A DNA stretch of 47,580 bases from the NCBI RefSeq assembly GCF_000336695.1, contig NZ_AOMC01000123.1:1-47580 (forward strand). The letters are read 5' to 3'. Under the pieces are notes generated by a model that saw only the letters and a program-made list of their open reading frames with translations, was not told the origin of the DNA and did not search any database. This document shows, piece by piece, positions 8,117 through 14,946 of the stretch (position 1 is the first letter of the stretch; every line of letters begins with the position of its first letter). Made by a program: the position numbers and the translations under genes. Origin of the DNA: Halococcus morrhuae DSM 1307. Lineage in GTDB: Archaea > Halobacteriota > Halobacteria > Halobacteriales > Halococcaceae.

Positions 8117-8572
8117 ATGAGCGAGGCAGCCGGCATCTACGCGCGCGAATCCGACTACCTCGATCGCTGCGTGCAGGTCGGCATTGCCGGCGATCGCGTG
8201 CTCTCGGTGAGCTTTCCAGCGAGCCTCGCGACCGACGCCGACACCGAACACCCGCTGCTCGACAGACTGTTCGAATATCTGGCTGGTGCACCCGACGAGT
8301 TCGACGACATCGAACTCGCGCTCACCATCCCGACCGACCAGCGCGCGGTGCTCGATGCCGTTCGAGAACTCGCCTACGGCGACCAGACCACCGTCGAACA
8401 GCTCGCGCGGCAAATCCCCACACTCGACGCGGACGACGACCGCGACCACGTCCGCACCGCCCTCGACGAAAACCCCATTCCGATCCTCATCCCCGATCAC
8501 CGCGTGCGCGACGGCCCGAGCGCCGCCCCGCCGAAAATAGAACAAAAGCTCCGCTCGCTCGAAGGGCTCTAG
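8117..8572 (+). CDS. MGMT/Ogt-like DNA alkyltransferase family protein lacking the catalytic cysteine
   Basis: The protein has 151 residues. The C-terminal half resembles the DNA-binding/active-site domain of O6-alkylguanine-DNA alkyltransferases: VPTDQRAVLDAVRELAYGDQ-like winged helix, then ALDENPIPILIPDHRV. The family hallmark is PCHRV; here the codon is GAT, giving PDHRV, so the alkyl-accepting cysteine is absent. The only cysteine is at residue 20 in DRCVQVG. It therefore resembles alkyltransferase-like (ATL) proteins that flag lesions without repairing them. The ATG at 8117 matches the start of the conserved region. It is divergent from trpC and ends at a repeat element. Confidence 0.75.
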   Translation: MSEAAGIYARESDYLDRCVQVGIAGDRVLSVSFPASLATDADTEHPLLDRLFEYLAGAPDEFDDIELALTIPTDQRAVLDAVRELAYGDQTTVEQLARQIPTLDADDDRDHVRTALDENPIPILIPDHRVRDGPSAAPPKIEQKLRSLEGL

Positions 8573-8574
8573 AA

Positions 8575-8888
8575 CACCCACTTTTTTACTCGTCGGGTTC
8601 GCGCTCCGCGCGAACCACTCTCTGCTCGCGGGCCGAAGGCCCGCTCGCACGGTATGAGGGACCGGAGGTCCCTCACTACTCGCAAAAACCTGGACTAAAA
8701 AGATCCGCTCACTCGGCCTTCGGCCTCGTTCGCGGCGAACCGCGCTCGCTCCGCTCGCGCGGATGCAACTGCTTTCCGCACCACTTCCGCAACCGCATCT
8801 GCACAGCACCGCAGAAGCCCTCGCATCCCTCCGGGATGCTCGCCCTTCATCCGCCAGGACCGCAAACCGCACCGCCGCCGCAACCGCG
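8575..8888 (+). repeat. Intergenic repeat family A, left copy (triloop palindromes)
   Basis: This stretch between the Ogt-like gene and the aldo/keto reductase matches, in inverted orientation, the stretch at about 10028-10312. Shared blocks include CCCACTTTTTTACTCGTCGG, CTCGCAAAAACCTGGACTAA and CGCCCTTCATCC. It contains perfect hairpins with 3-base loops at 8596-8616 (9-bp stem), 8628-8644 (7 bp), 8655-8675 (9 bp), 8715-8725 (4 bp) and 8823-8839 (7 bp). The hairpins at 8628-8675 are an insertion absent from the right copy. No protein-coding signal is seen. Confidence 0.75.
8582..8587 (+). terminator. T6 terminator of the Ogt-like gene
   Basis: TTTTTT lies 10 bases after the stop codon at 8570-8572, at the very edge of repeat copy A, followed by the 9-bp hairpin at 8596-8616. 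A T tract is the usual archaeal termination signal. Confidence 0.5.
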
Positions 8889-8928
8889 GCGGGCTGCTGC
8901 AGCAGCCGAGAGAAACAGAAATGCAGAC

Positions 8929-9981
8929 TTAGTCGCCAGCGTACGTCGCACCGACCGCTTCGAGATCGGTGCCGTCGACCGACGAGCGGAACCCGGCCAT
9001 CCCGTCGTCGCGCTTGATATCGTAGTCGCGGGCGTGGAGATCGGCGACGCGGTCGAGTTCCTCGTCCGAGAGCGCGGGCGTGTCGGGCGCGGCGGCCCAC
9101 TCGTCGACGTCGTCGGTCGTCCGGAACGTCGGCGTGACCGAGGCGACGTCGTCGTGGGCGAGCAGCCACTGGATAGCGGCCTGGCCCATCGTACGCTCGC
9201 CATCACGTTCGAGGAAGCGCAGTTTCTCGACTTTCTCCCAGCCGGTGTCATACCACTCGTCGGGTCGGAACCCGCGGTGGTCGCCCTCGCCAAGTTCGGT
9301 CTCGGGTCTGACCTGCTCGTTCAGCAGCCCCGAGGAGTGCGGAACGCGCGCGAGGATACTCGTCGATGCGTCGAGATCGTCGATGGTCTCCATGAAGTGC
9401 GCTCCCGGCGTCTGCTCGAAGACATTGAAGACGACCTGGAGGGCATCGAACTCGTTGGCGATCGCCGCATCACCCTCGGCGAGCCAGCCGATCGAGGGGC
9501 CGAGCGCCCAGCTGATCGCGTCGACTCTGCCCGACTCGCGCAGTTCGTCGATGGCCGCCAGAACGTCCTCGTCCACCTCGTCGACGTCCGCGTTGTGAAG
9601 GTGGAGCAGATCGAGATGGTCCATGTCGAGCCTGTCGAGGCTCTTGTCGACCGCCTCATGGATGTACTCCGGCGTCATCTCCTTGGGAATCTCGCCGTGG
9701 CCGGCCTGTGGGTTGTTGTAGAAGTCGTAGCCCACCTTGCTGGCGATGGTGACCTCGTCGCGGCGATCCCCGAGCGCCTCACCGATGAGCTCCTCGCTGC
9801 GCCCGTGGCCGTAGACGTCGCCGGTGTCGAAGAAGGTGACACCCTGATTGAGCGCGTGCTGGACCAGATCGATGCTCTCCTGCTCGCCGCGGTCGCCCCA
9901 CCAGTCGGTGCCGACGACCCACGCGCCGAACCCGACCGTCGATACTTCGACCCCCGAATCACCGAGTTCGCGGTGCTCCAT
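8929..9981 (-). CDS. Aldo/keto reductase
   Basis: The protein has 350 residues and an AKR TIM barrel. The catalytic tetrad is visible: Asp52 and Tyr57 in FFDTGDVYGHGRSEELIG, Lys82 in IASKVGYD, and His in LDLLHLHN (about 127-129). The cofactor end GERTMGQAAIQWLLAHDDVASVTPTFRT fits NADPH binding. The substrate is unknown; it resembles AKRs annotated as oxidoreductases of the tas/YajO group. The ATG at 9981 (MEHRELGDSGVEVSTVGFGAW) is the natural start, although the frame stays open far upstream through radA because of high GC. The gene is framed by two inverted copies of repeat family A, suggesting it arrived or can invert as a unit. Confidence 0.9.
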   Translation of the reverse strand: MEHRELGDSGVEVSTVGFGAWVVGTDWWGDRGEQESIDLVQHALNQGVTFFDTGDVYGHGRSEELIGEALGDRRDEVTIASKVGYDFYNNPQAGHGEIPKEMTPEYIHEAVDKSLDRLDMDHLDLLHLHNADVDEVDEDVLAAIDELRESGRVDAISWALGPSIGWLAEGDAAIANEFDALQVVFNVFEQTPGAHFMETIDDLDASTSILARVPHSSGLLNEQVRPETELGEGDHRGFRPDEWYDTGWEKVEKLRFLERDGERTMGQAAIQWLLAHDDVASVTPTFRTTDDVDEWAAAPDTPALSDEELDRVADLHARDYDIKRDDGMAGFRSSVDGTDLEAVGATYAGD

Positions 9982-10027
9982 AGGTCGGTGTTCGGTTCGG
10001 CCACACTTAGCGAATGTGGTCGGCGGC

Positions 10028-10312
10028 TGCCGCGGTGCTGTGCGGCCTGGTGGATGAAGGGCGAACGAGCAGCGGGCGGCGTGAACGGAGTGATGCGCCG
10101 CCACGCAAACGGCGAACGCAGTGAGCCGTGAGCGCAGCGAGTGAGGGCTTCGGCGGTGCCGTGCGGCTGGTACGGAAAGCGTCGCATCCGCGTGAACGTA
10201 GTGAGCGCGGTTCACCGCGAACGAGCAACGCGAGTGAGCGGATGTTTTTAGTCCAGGTTTTTGCGAGGAGTGGTTCGCGCTCCGCGCGAACCCGACGAGT
10301 AAAAAAGTGGGT
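10028..10312 (-). repeat. Intergenic repeat family A, right copy (inverted)
   Basis: Read on the reverse strand, this region starts right after the radA stop with CCCACTTTTTTACTCGTCGG and continues with CTCGCAAAAACCTGGACTAA and CGCCCTTCATCC, parallel to the copy at 8575-8888. The hairpin at 10272-10292 has the same 9-bp stem as 8596-8616, but its 3-base loop is inverted relative to the rest of the repeat (GGA instead of TCC when both copies are read in the same direction). No gene is seen; the ORFs crossing it are arginine-rich shadows. Confidence 0.75.
10301..10306 (-). terminator. T6 terminator of radA
   Basis: AAAAAA on the plus strand gives TTTTTT in the radA transcript 8-13 bases beyond its stop codon, followed by the 9-bp hairpin at 10272-10292. 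This is the same arrangement as after the Ogt-like gene. Confidence 0.5.
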
Positions 10313-10313
10313 T

Positions 10314-11348
10314 CTATTCCGGCTTCAGTCCCTCTCCCTCGACGCGCATCACGGCTTCGCCGTCGGCGAGGTTCGGAGCATCCACGAGGCGGACGATGCG
10401 TTTGGTCCCCTTGGATTTGCGGAGATACATCCGGAAGGTCGACTTGTGGCCGAGGATGTTGCCGCCGATCGGTTGGGTTGGATCGCCAAAATAGGAGTCG
10501 GGGTTCGAGGCGACCTGGTTCGTGACGACCGTGGCGGCGTTGAAGAGGTTGCCGACCTTGTCGATGTCGTGGAGGTGTTTGTTGAGCTTCTGCTGGCGCT
10601 GGGCGAGCTCGCCACGACCGACGTACTCGGCGCGGAAGTGAGCGGTGAGTGAATCGATACAGACCAGTCGGACGGGCCACTCGGAGTCCTCGTGCTCGCT
10701 CGCGATGTCCTGGGCCTTCTGAGCGAGGAGAATCTGGTGGTTGGAGTTGAACGCCTTGGCGACGTGGATGTTGTCGAGAATCGATTCGATGAACTCGTCC
10801 ATCGCCTCGTCGCTTTCGGGACTGCCCTCGATCTCGCGCTGGTCCATCGCGGCGGCGATCGCGTCGTTTGGGAGCCCATGTACCATCTCGGCGATGCGCT
10901 CGGGGCGGAAGGTGTCCTCGCTATCGATGAAGATGGCGCTGCCCTCCAGCCCGCCGTATTCGTTGGGAAGCTGGACGTTGACCGAGAGCTGGTGAGTGAC
11001 CTGTGATTTGCCAGCGCCGAACTCGCCGTAGACCTCGGTGATCGACTGGGTTTCGACGCCGCCGCCGAGCAGGTCGTCGACCTCGTCGACCTGCCACGAG
11101 AGCTTGCCGATCTCGTTGCGGTGTTCGAGGACGTCCGCGCCGGTCTCGAACCCGCCGATATCGGCGGCGTCGCGCGCGGCGTTGATGATGTCCGCGGCCG
11201 TGCTCTCGCCGATGTCCGCCGTGTTCGAGAGCTCGCCCGGGCTCGCCACCGCGATGCCCTGATACGAGTCGAACCCCGATTCGGTGAGCTTGTCCGCGGT
11301 CGCCGGACCGACGCCAGGAAGGCTCTCTAGATCTTCGGTTGCTGCCAT
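10314..11348 (-). CDS. radA: DNA repair and recombination protein RadA
   Basis: The protein has 344 residues, the usual haloarchaeal length, with no intein. An N-terminal helix-hairpin-helix domain ([20 protein letters not shown], residues 7-26) precedes the RecA core with Walker A GEFGAGKS at 108-115 and Walker B LVCID at 228-232, then [16 protein letters not shown] and the L2 region [19 protein letters not shown]. It is the archaeal RecA/Rad51 recombinase. A GATAAAG element at 11373-11379 supports the ATG at 11348. It is transcribed away from pspAB, which ends 75 bases upstream. Confidence 0.98.
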   Translation of the reverse strand: MAATEDLESLPGVGPATADKLTESGFDSYQGIAVASPGELSNTADIGESTAADIINAARDAADIGGFETGADVLEHRNEIGKLSWQVDEVDDLLGGGVETQSITEVYGEFGAGKSQVTHQLSVNVQLPNEYGGLEGSAIFIDSEDTFRPERIAEMVHGLPNDAIAAAMDQREIEGSPESDEAMDEFIESILDNIHVAKAFNSNHQILLAQKAQDIASEHEDSEWPVRLVCIDSLTAHFRAEYVGRGELAQRQQKLNKHLHDIDKVGNLFNAATVVTNQVASNPDSYFGDPTQPIGGNILGHKSTFRMYLRKSKGTKRIVRLVDAPNLADGEAVMRVEGEGLKPE

Positions 11349-11372
11349 ACGACCGGGTTGTGCGGCTTCGGT

Positions 11373-11379
11373 GATAAAG
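11373..11379 (-). promoter_or_regulatory. TATA element of radA
   Basis: Reverse strand CTTTATC lies 25-31 bases upstream of the radA ATG, consistent with a leaderless transcript and fixing the start at 11348. Confidence 0.55.
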
Positions 11380-11422
11380 CCTCGTTAACAGCTCGGCGAA
11401 AGTGAAGCGAGGGGTGTTTCGC

Positions 11423-12022
11423 TCACTCCCAGGGGTGGGTTCCGGTGTCGGGCCAGAGCGGATACCAGTACTCCTTGTCCCCCTCCACATCGAGCTCACC
11501 GTCGAGAACGGATTCGAGTTTGAACTCCACGGACGACTCGCGCTCGTTGCCCGGCCGTGGCGCGAACGGGTAGTACGCCCCCCGGCGGAATGAGTAGACC
11601 CAGTAGACGGGGCCGTTCTTCTCGAAACCGAAGAGCGCCGCGAGCAGTCGCGAGCCGTAGCCGCGCTCGATGAGCGTGTCGGCGGCGAAGTGCACACTCG
11701 TCACGAGATCCTCGAAATCCGAGTCTTCGAGCACGACCCATTCGTAGCCGTGCGAGTCGTCGACGAATCGGGCTTCGGTCCCCGTCTCGACTTCGCCCGC
11801 GTCCAGGATCGCCTCGACCTCCTCGACCGTGTCGGCGAAATCCGTGCTGTCGACGCCCGAGAAACAGAGCGCGGCCACGCTCGCTGGCTCGAAGCCGAGA
11901 TCGGCCTCCATCGTGAGGTGGGCCGTGCTCATCCCGAAGAGGTCTTCGGGGTCCGCATCGCGCGTCGCATCGGCCTCCGCGCTCATCCCGAGCGCCGATC
12001 GCAATCCATCGAAAAGTCCCAT
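11423..12022 (-). CDS. pspAB: PspA-associated protein PspAB
   Basis: The protein has 199 residues from the ATG at 12022 (MGLFDGLRSALGMSAEADAT). It recalls the haloarchaeal PspAB family found next to PspA-like envelope-stress proteins: LFGMSTAHLTMEADLG, FSGVDSTDFADTVEEVEAIL, DLVTSVHFAADTLIERGYG and GPVYWVYSFRRGAYYPFAPR. It is soluble with no membrane segment. pspA itself is not in this window, so the partnership rests on family knowledge. The longer frame upstream of 12022 is arginine-rich and not coding. Confidence 0.85.
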   Translation of the reverse strand: MGLFDGLRSALGMSAEADATRDADPEDLFGMSTAHLTMEADLGFEPASVAALCFSGVDSTDFADTVEEVEAILDAGEVETGTEARFVDDSHGYEWVVLEDSDFEDLVTSVHFAADTLIERGYGSRLLAALFGFEKNGPVYWVYSFRRGAYYPFAPRPGNERESSVEFKLESVLDGELDVEGDKEYWYPLWPDTGTHPWE

Positions 12023-12117
12023 GCCCACGATCCGTGCGCCAGCGGTAAAAACCGAAGTGATACGACGAACCCCAGTGCGGAGCGGTCGGCGCGCGGGAGC
12101 GCCGGAGGCGCGACTCG

Positions 12118-12178
12118 CGCGAGGGATGAGCGAACGAAGTGAGCGAATCGGTTGGGGAGGTATGTGGGCTGCTGCGGT
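12118..12178 (+). repeat. Intergenic repeat family B, copy 1
   Basis: GAGGGATGAGCGAACGAAGT and the following GAATCGGTTGGGGAGGTATG, then GTGGGCTG, recur in inverted orientation at about 20251-20325 with a 19-base insertion. A triloop palindrome (GCGCC-GGA-GGCGC, 12099-12111) lies just before it. The rest of the 12023-12255 gap shows no gene. Confidence 0.65.
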
Positions 12179-12255
12179 CATCGTGGATCAAGATCTCGAT
12201 CCAGACACCAAGGGCTCGATAACCGATCGACAGAATTTCCCAAATCGTGTCGTAA

Positions 12256-12636
12256 TCAGGCTGTTTCGAGTTCGCGCTCCCGATTGTCGCCAGCCAGTTC
12301 GTCGACATCCAGCAGCAGTTTCACGCGCCGTTCGAACTCCGCCTCGGAGAGTTCACCGCGTGCGTAACGTTCCTTCAACACTGCCAGCGCATCGCGATCA
12401 CGCGTTGATTCCTCGGTATCGGTTTCGTCGTCGCCGAGTTCCTCGTTGTGTACGGTCGCCCACGCGATATAGGCGAAAAATCCGAGAAAGATCACGACGA
12501 TCCCAGCGACCGGCGGGGCCGTCGACGCGAGCGTCGTGAGGAGTTCGAGCGCCTGTATCGCGGCCCCGAACCCGAAGACGACGGCCAAAATCCCGCTCGC
12601 GCTGTGCGGGTCGAACCAGTCGGCGAGGCTCCCCAT
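12256..12636 (-). CDS. Two-TM SHOCT domain membrane protein
   Basis: The protein has 126 residues. Two membrane helices (about 15-37 and 42-62, the second being AGIVVIFLGFFAYIAWATV) are followed by an acidic linker and a C-terminal SHOCT domain: DALAVLKERYARGELSEAEFERRVKLLLD. SHOCT segments are thought to mediate oligomerisation or nucleic-acid association; no enzymatic function is assigned. It lies directly upstream of the HtpX-type protease on the same strand with a 41-base gap, so a shared membrane-quality role is possible but unproven. Confidence 0.8.
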   Translation of the reverse strand: MGSLADWFDPHSASGILAVVFGFGAAIQALELLTTLASTAPPVAGIVVIFLGFFAYIAWATVHNEELGDDETDTEESTRDRDALAVLKERYARGELSEAEFERRVKLLLDVDELAGDNRERELETA

Positions 12637-12677
12637 ACGATCGGTTCACGAGACTGTGAAAAAAGCGTTTCGCCGAT

Positions 12678-13550
12678 TCAGGCCGTTTCGAGGTCGCGCT
12701 CCATGTCGCGGAGGCGCTCGATGCGGTTCTCGGTCGAGGGATGCGTCGAGAGCAGTTTGCCGAGCGCGCCGGCACTGACCGGGATGATGAAGAAGGCGTT
12801 CATGTCGGCCTGATTTCGCATGTCGTCGGACGGCACCTTGTCCATCCGACCGTCGATCTTCATCAGCGCGGAGGCGAGCGCCGCGGGTTTGCCGGTGATG
12901 ACCGCTCCACCCCTGTCGGCGGCGAACTCCCGGTAGCGCGAGAGCACGCGCACGAGCAGGAACGACACCACGCCGACGACCATCGAGACGAGAACGGCGA
13001 CCATCACGGGTGCGCCGCCCTCGTCGCTGTCGCCGCTGAACAGCCAGCCCCAGCGGACGATCATGAACGCGAGCGTCGAGAGGAACGTCGCGATCGTCAT
13101 CACCATCACGTCGCGGTTCTTGACGTGTGAGAGCTCGTGGGCCAGCACGCCCTCTAGCTCCTCGCGGTCGAGCGTGTTCATGATCCCCGTCGTGACGCAG
13201 ACGGTCGCGTTCGACGGCGAGCGCCCGGTCGCGAACGCGTTCGGCGTTCGCGTGTCCGAGACCGCAACGGTGGGTTTGGGGAGATCGGCCTGCTGGGCGA
13301 GCCGGCCGATGGTGGCGTGGAGTTCGGGATACTCCTGTTCGGAGACCTCGTGGGCACCCATGCTTCGGAGGGCAAGCTTGTCGCTGAAGAAGAACTGTCC
13401 ACCCATGAACAGCGCCATGATCCCCACGGTCCCGACGAGCCCGATGTTGGAGTACGCGAGCACGCCGAGGAAGACGGCGTACAGCGCGAGCAACAGGACC
13501 ATCGTCAGTCCCATCCGGGCCCGAAGACCCCAATCAGTCTTCCATTCCAT
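12678..13550 (-). CDS. htpX: HtpX-like membrane zinc metalloprotease (M48)
   Basis: The protein has 290 residues. Zinc-binding HEXXH is H138-E139-L-S-H142 in LAHELSHVKNRDV, with the third ligand Glu208 in SRYREFAADRGGA. There are two N-terminal membrane helices (about 15-33, 38-55) and two more after the active site (about 150-170, 180-204), plus the substrate motif NAFATGRSPSNATVCVT. HtpX degrades damaged membrane proteins. The ATG at 13550 is supported by a CTTATG element at 13574-13579 (reverse strand), 24-29 bases upstream; the 93-base in-frame extension is ignored. Confidence 0.93.
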   Translation of the reverse strand: MEWKTDWGLRARMGLTMVLLLALYAVFLGVLAYSNIGLVGTVGIMALFMGGQFFFSDKLALRSMGAHEVSEQEYPELHATIGRLAQQADLPKPTVAVSDTRTPNAFATGRSPSNATVCVTTGIMNTLDREELEGVLAHELSHVKNRDVMVMTIATFLSTLAFMIVRWGWLFSGDSDEGGAPVMVAVLVSMVVGVVSFLLVRVLSRYREFAADRGGAVITGKPAALASALMKIDGRMDKVPSDDMRNQADMNAFFIIPVSAGALGKLLSTHPSTENRIERLRDMERDLETA

Positions 13551-13573
13551 GAACCAGAAGTAAGCGCTCGATT

Positions 13574-13579
13574 CATAAG
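13574..13579 (-). promoter_or_regulatory. TATA element of htpX
   Basis: CTTATG on the reverse strand, 24-29 bases before the ATG at 13550, decides that start against the longer open frame. Confidence 0.5.
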
Positions 13580-13694
13580 ATTCCGTCGTTCTCGACCGGG
13601 AATCGCAGCGGCAGCCGGGGCTCCAGTCGTGGGAGAAACGCATCGAGACGCGCGTGACACGCCGTTTAACCGCCAGGAGGCGTTACGATGGCCA

Positions 13695-14792
13695 ATGAGC
13701 CACTCACGCCAGTTCTGTCCCCGCTGTGGCGATCCCGTCGAGATCGAACGCGAGAACGGCGAACGGACGCCGCTCTGTGCGACCTGCTACTTCGACGAGT
13801 TCGAGCTCGTCGACGCACCCGACCGCATCGAAGTGCTCGTCTGTGCGACCTGCGGGGCGGTCAGGCGCGGCAACCGCTGGGTCGATGTCGGCGCACGCGA
13901 TTACACCGAGGTCGCGATCGACGAGGTCACCGAAGCCATCAGCGTCCACGTCGCCGCCGACGAGTTCTCGTGGCAGGTCGATCCCGAACAGGTCGACGAG
14001 AACACCGTCCGAATGCACTGCTATCTCTCGGCGATCGTCCGCGGCGAGCCGATCGAAGAGGACGTGACGGTGCCCGTCAAGATCTCGCGGGGCACCTGCA
14101 CGCGCTGTGGGCGCATCGCCGGCGACTACTACGCGAGCACCGTCCAGATCCGAGCGCGCGGGCGCACGCCGACCGACCAGGAGACCCAGCGTGCGCTCGA
14201 TATCGTCACCGACTACGTCGCCGAGCGCGAGGCCGACGGCGACCGCGACGCCTTCATCACGGAGATCGACGAGACGAGCGACGGCGCGGACGTCAAGCTC
14301 TCGGCGACCAAACTCGGCCAGGGCGTCGCCGAACGCATCGTCCGCCGATTCGGCGGCGAGATGGACGAATCGGCGACGCTCGTCACCGAAGACGAGGACG
14401 GCAACGAGGTCTATCGCGTCACCTACGCCGTCCATCTGCCGGAGTTCACACCGGGCGACGTCATCGACGTCGATGACGACGACGGACCGGTGTTGGTCGA
14501 GAGCGTCCGTGGCAACCTGAAGGGCGTGCGCGTGACGACGGGCGAGCCCTACGAGGCCGCCTTCGAGGACGGGATCGCGCCCGAGGCGACCCGCCTCGGC
14601 CGGCGCGCGGACGCCGAGGAGACGACGCTCGTCGCCGTCGAGGACGAGCGAGCCGTCCAGGTGTTGGACCCCGAAACCTACGTGGCGGAGACGATCCCGC
14701 GGCCGTCGTATCTCGATTCCGACGCCGACACCATCCCGGTGCTCAAGAGTCGTGCGGGGCTGCACGTGCTGCCGGCGGCCGAAACCGACTAA
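13695..14792 (+). CDS. NMD3-family 60S/50S ribosomal export or assembly protein
   Basis: The protein has 365 residues. The N-terminus has two CxxC pairs (FCPRCG and LCATCY) forming a zinc ribbon, a third CATCG and a fourth CTRCGRIAG near residue 135, typical of archaeal NMD3. This is followed by an OB/SH3-like C-terminal part (PEFTPGDVIDV). In eukaryotes NMD3 binds the 60S subunit for export; in archaea a role in large-subunit assembly is assumed. The start at 13695 (MSHSRQFCPRCG) follows a GTTTAAC element about 25-31 bases upstream. The 5' extension in the same frame overlaps htpX and is spurious. Confidence 0.9.
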   Translation: MSHSRQFCPRCGDPVEIERENGERTPLCATCYFDEFELVDAPDRIEVLVCATCGAVRRGNRWVDVGARDYTEVAIDEVTEAISVHVAADEFSWQVDPEQVDENTVRMHCYLSAIVRGEPIEEDVTVPVKISRGTCTRCGRIAGDYYASTVQIRARGRTPTDQETQRALDIVTDYVAEREADGDRDAFITEIDETSDGADVKLSATKLGQGVAERIVRRFGGEMDESATLVTEDEDGNEVYRVTYAVHLPEFTPGDVIDVDDDDGPVLVESVRGNLKGVRVTTGEPYEAAFEDGIAPEATRLGRRADAEETTLVAVEDERAVQVLDPETYVAETIPRPSYLDSDADTIPVLKSRAGLHVLPAAETD

Positions 14793-14815
14793 TCGCTCGC
14801 TGCACTCGTCGACCC

Positions 14816-14899
14816 ATGAACCGCCAGCAGCTGTTCGCCGTCCTGTTCGTCATCCTGATGCTCAGTTCGTCGTTCGCCTACGTGGTCTCGTTCGTCTGA
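14816..14899 (+). CDS. 27-residue single-helix membrane peptide
   Basis: A very small ORF, ATG at 14816 and TGA at 14897-14899, encodes MNRQQLFAVLFVILMLSSSF followed by AYVVSFV. It is a positively charged start plus one hydrophobic helix. It recalls similar tiny peptides annotated as hypothetical in haloarchaeal genomes. It begins 23 bases after the NMD3 stop, on the same strand, and precedes nhaC by 47 bases. Function is unknown; it could be a regulatory membrane peptide. Confidence 0.55.
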   Translation: MNRQQLFAVLFVILMLSSSFAYVVSFV

Positions 14900-14946
14900 T
14901 CGGGCCGACCGGGCGCATTTTTGTATCCCGTCCCTGAACGTGGGGC

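Noticed and set aside
8929-10680. 583-residue open frame reading through the aldo/keto reductase and into radA
   Set aside because: Residues before position 9981 are arginine/serine-rich and overlap radA and the repeat; homology to AKR begins exactly at the ATG at 9981.
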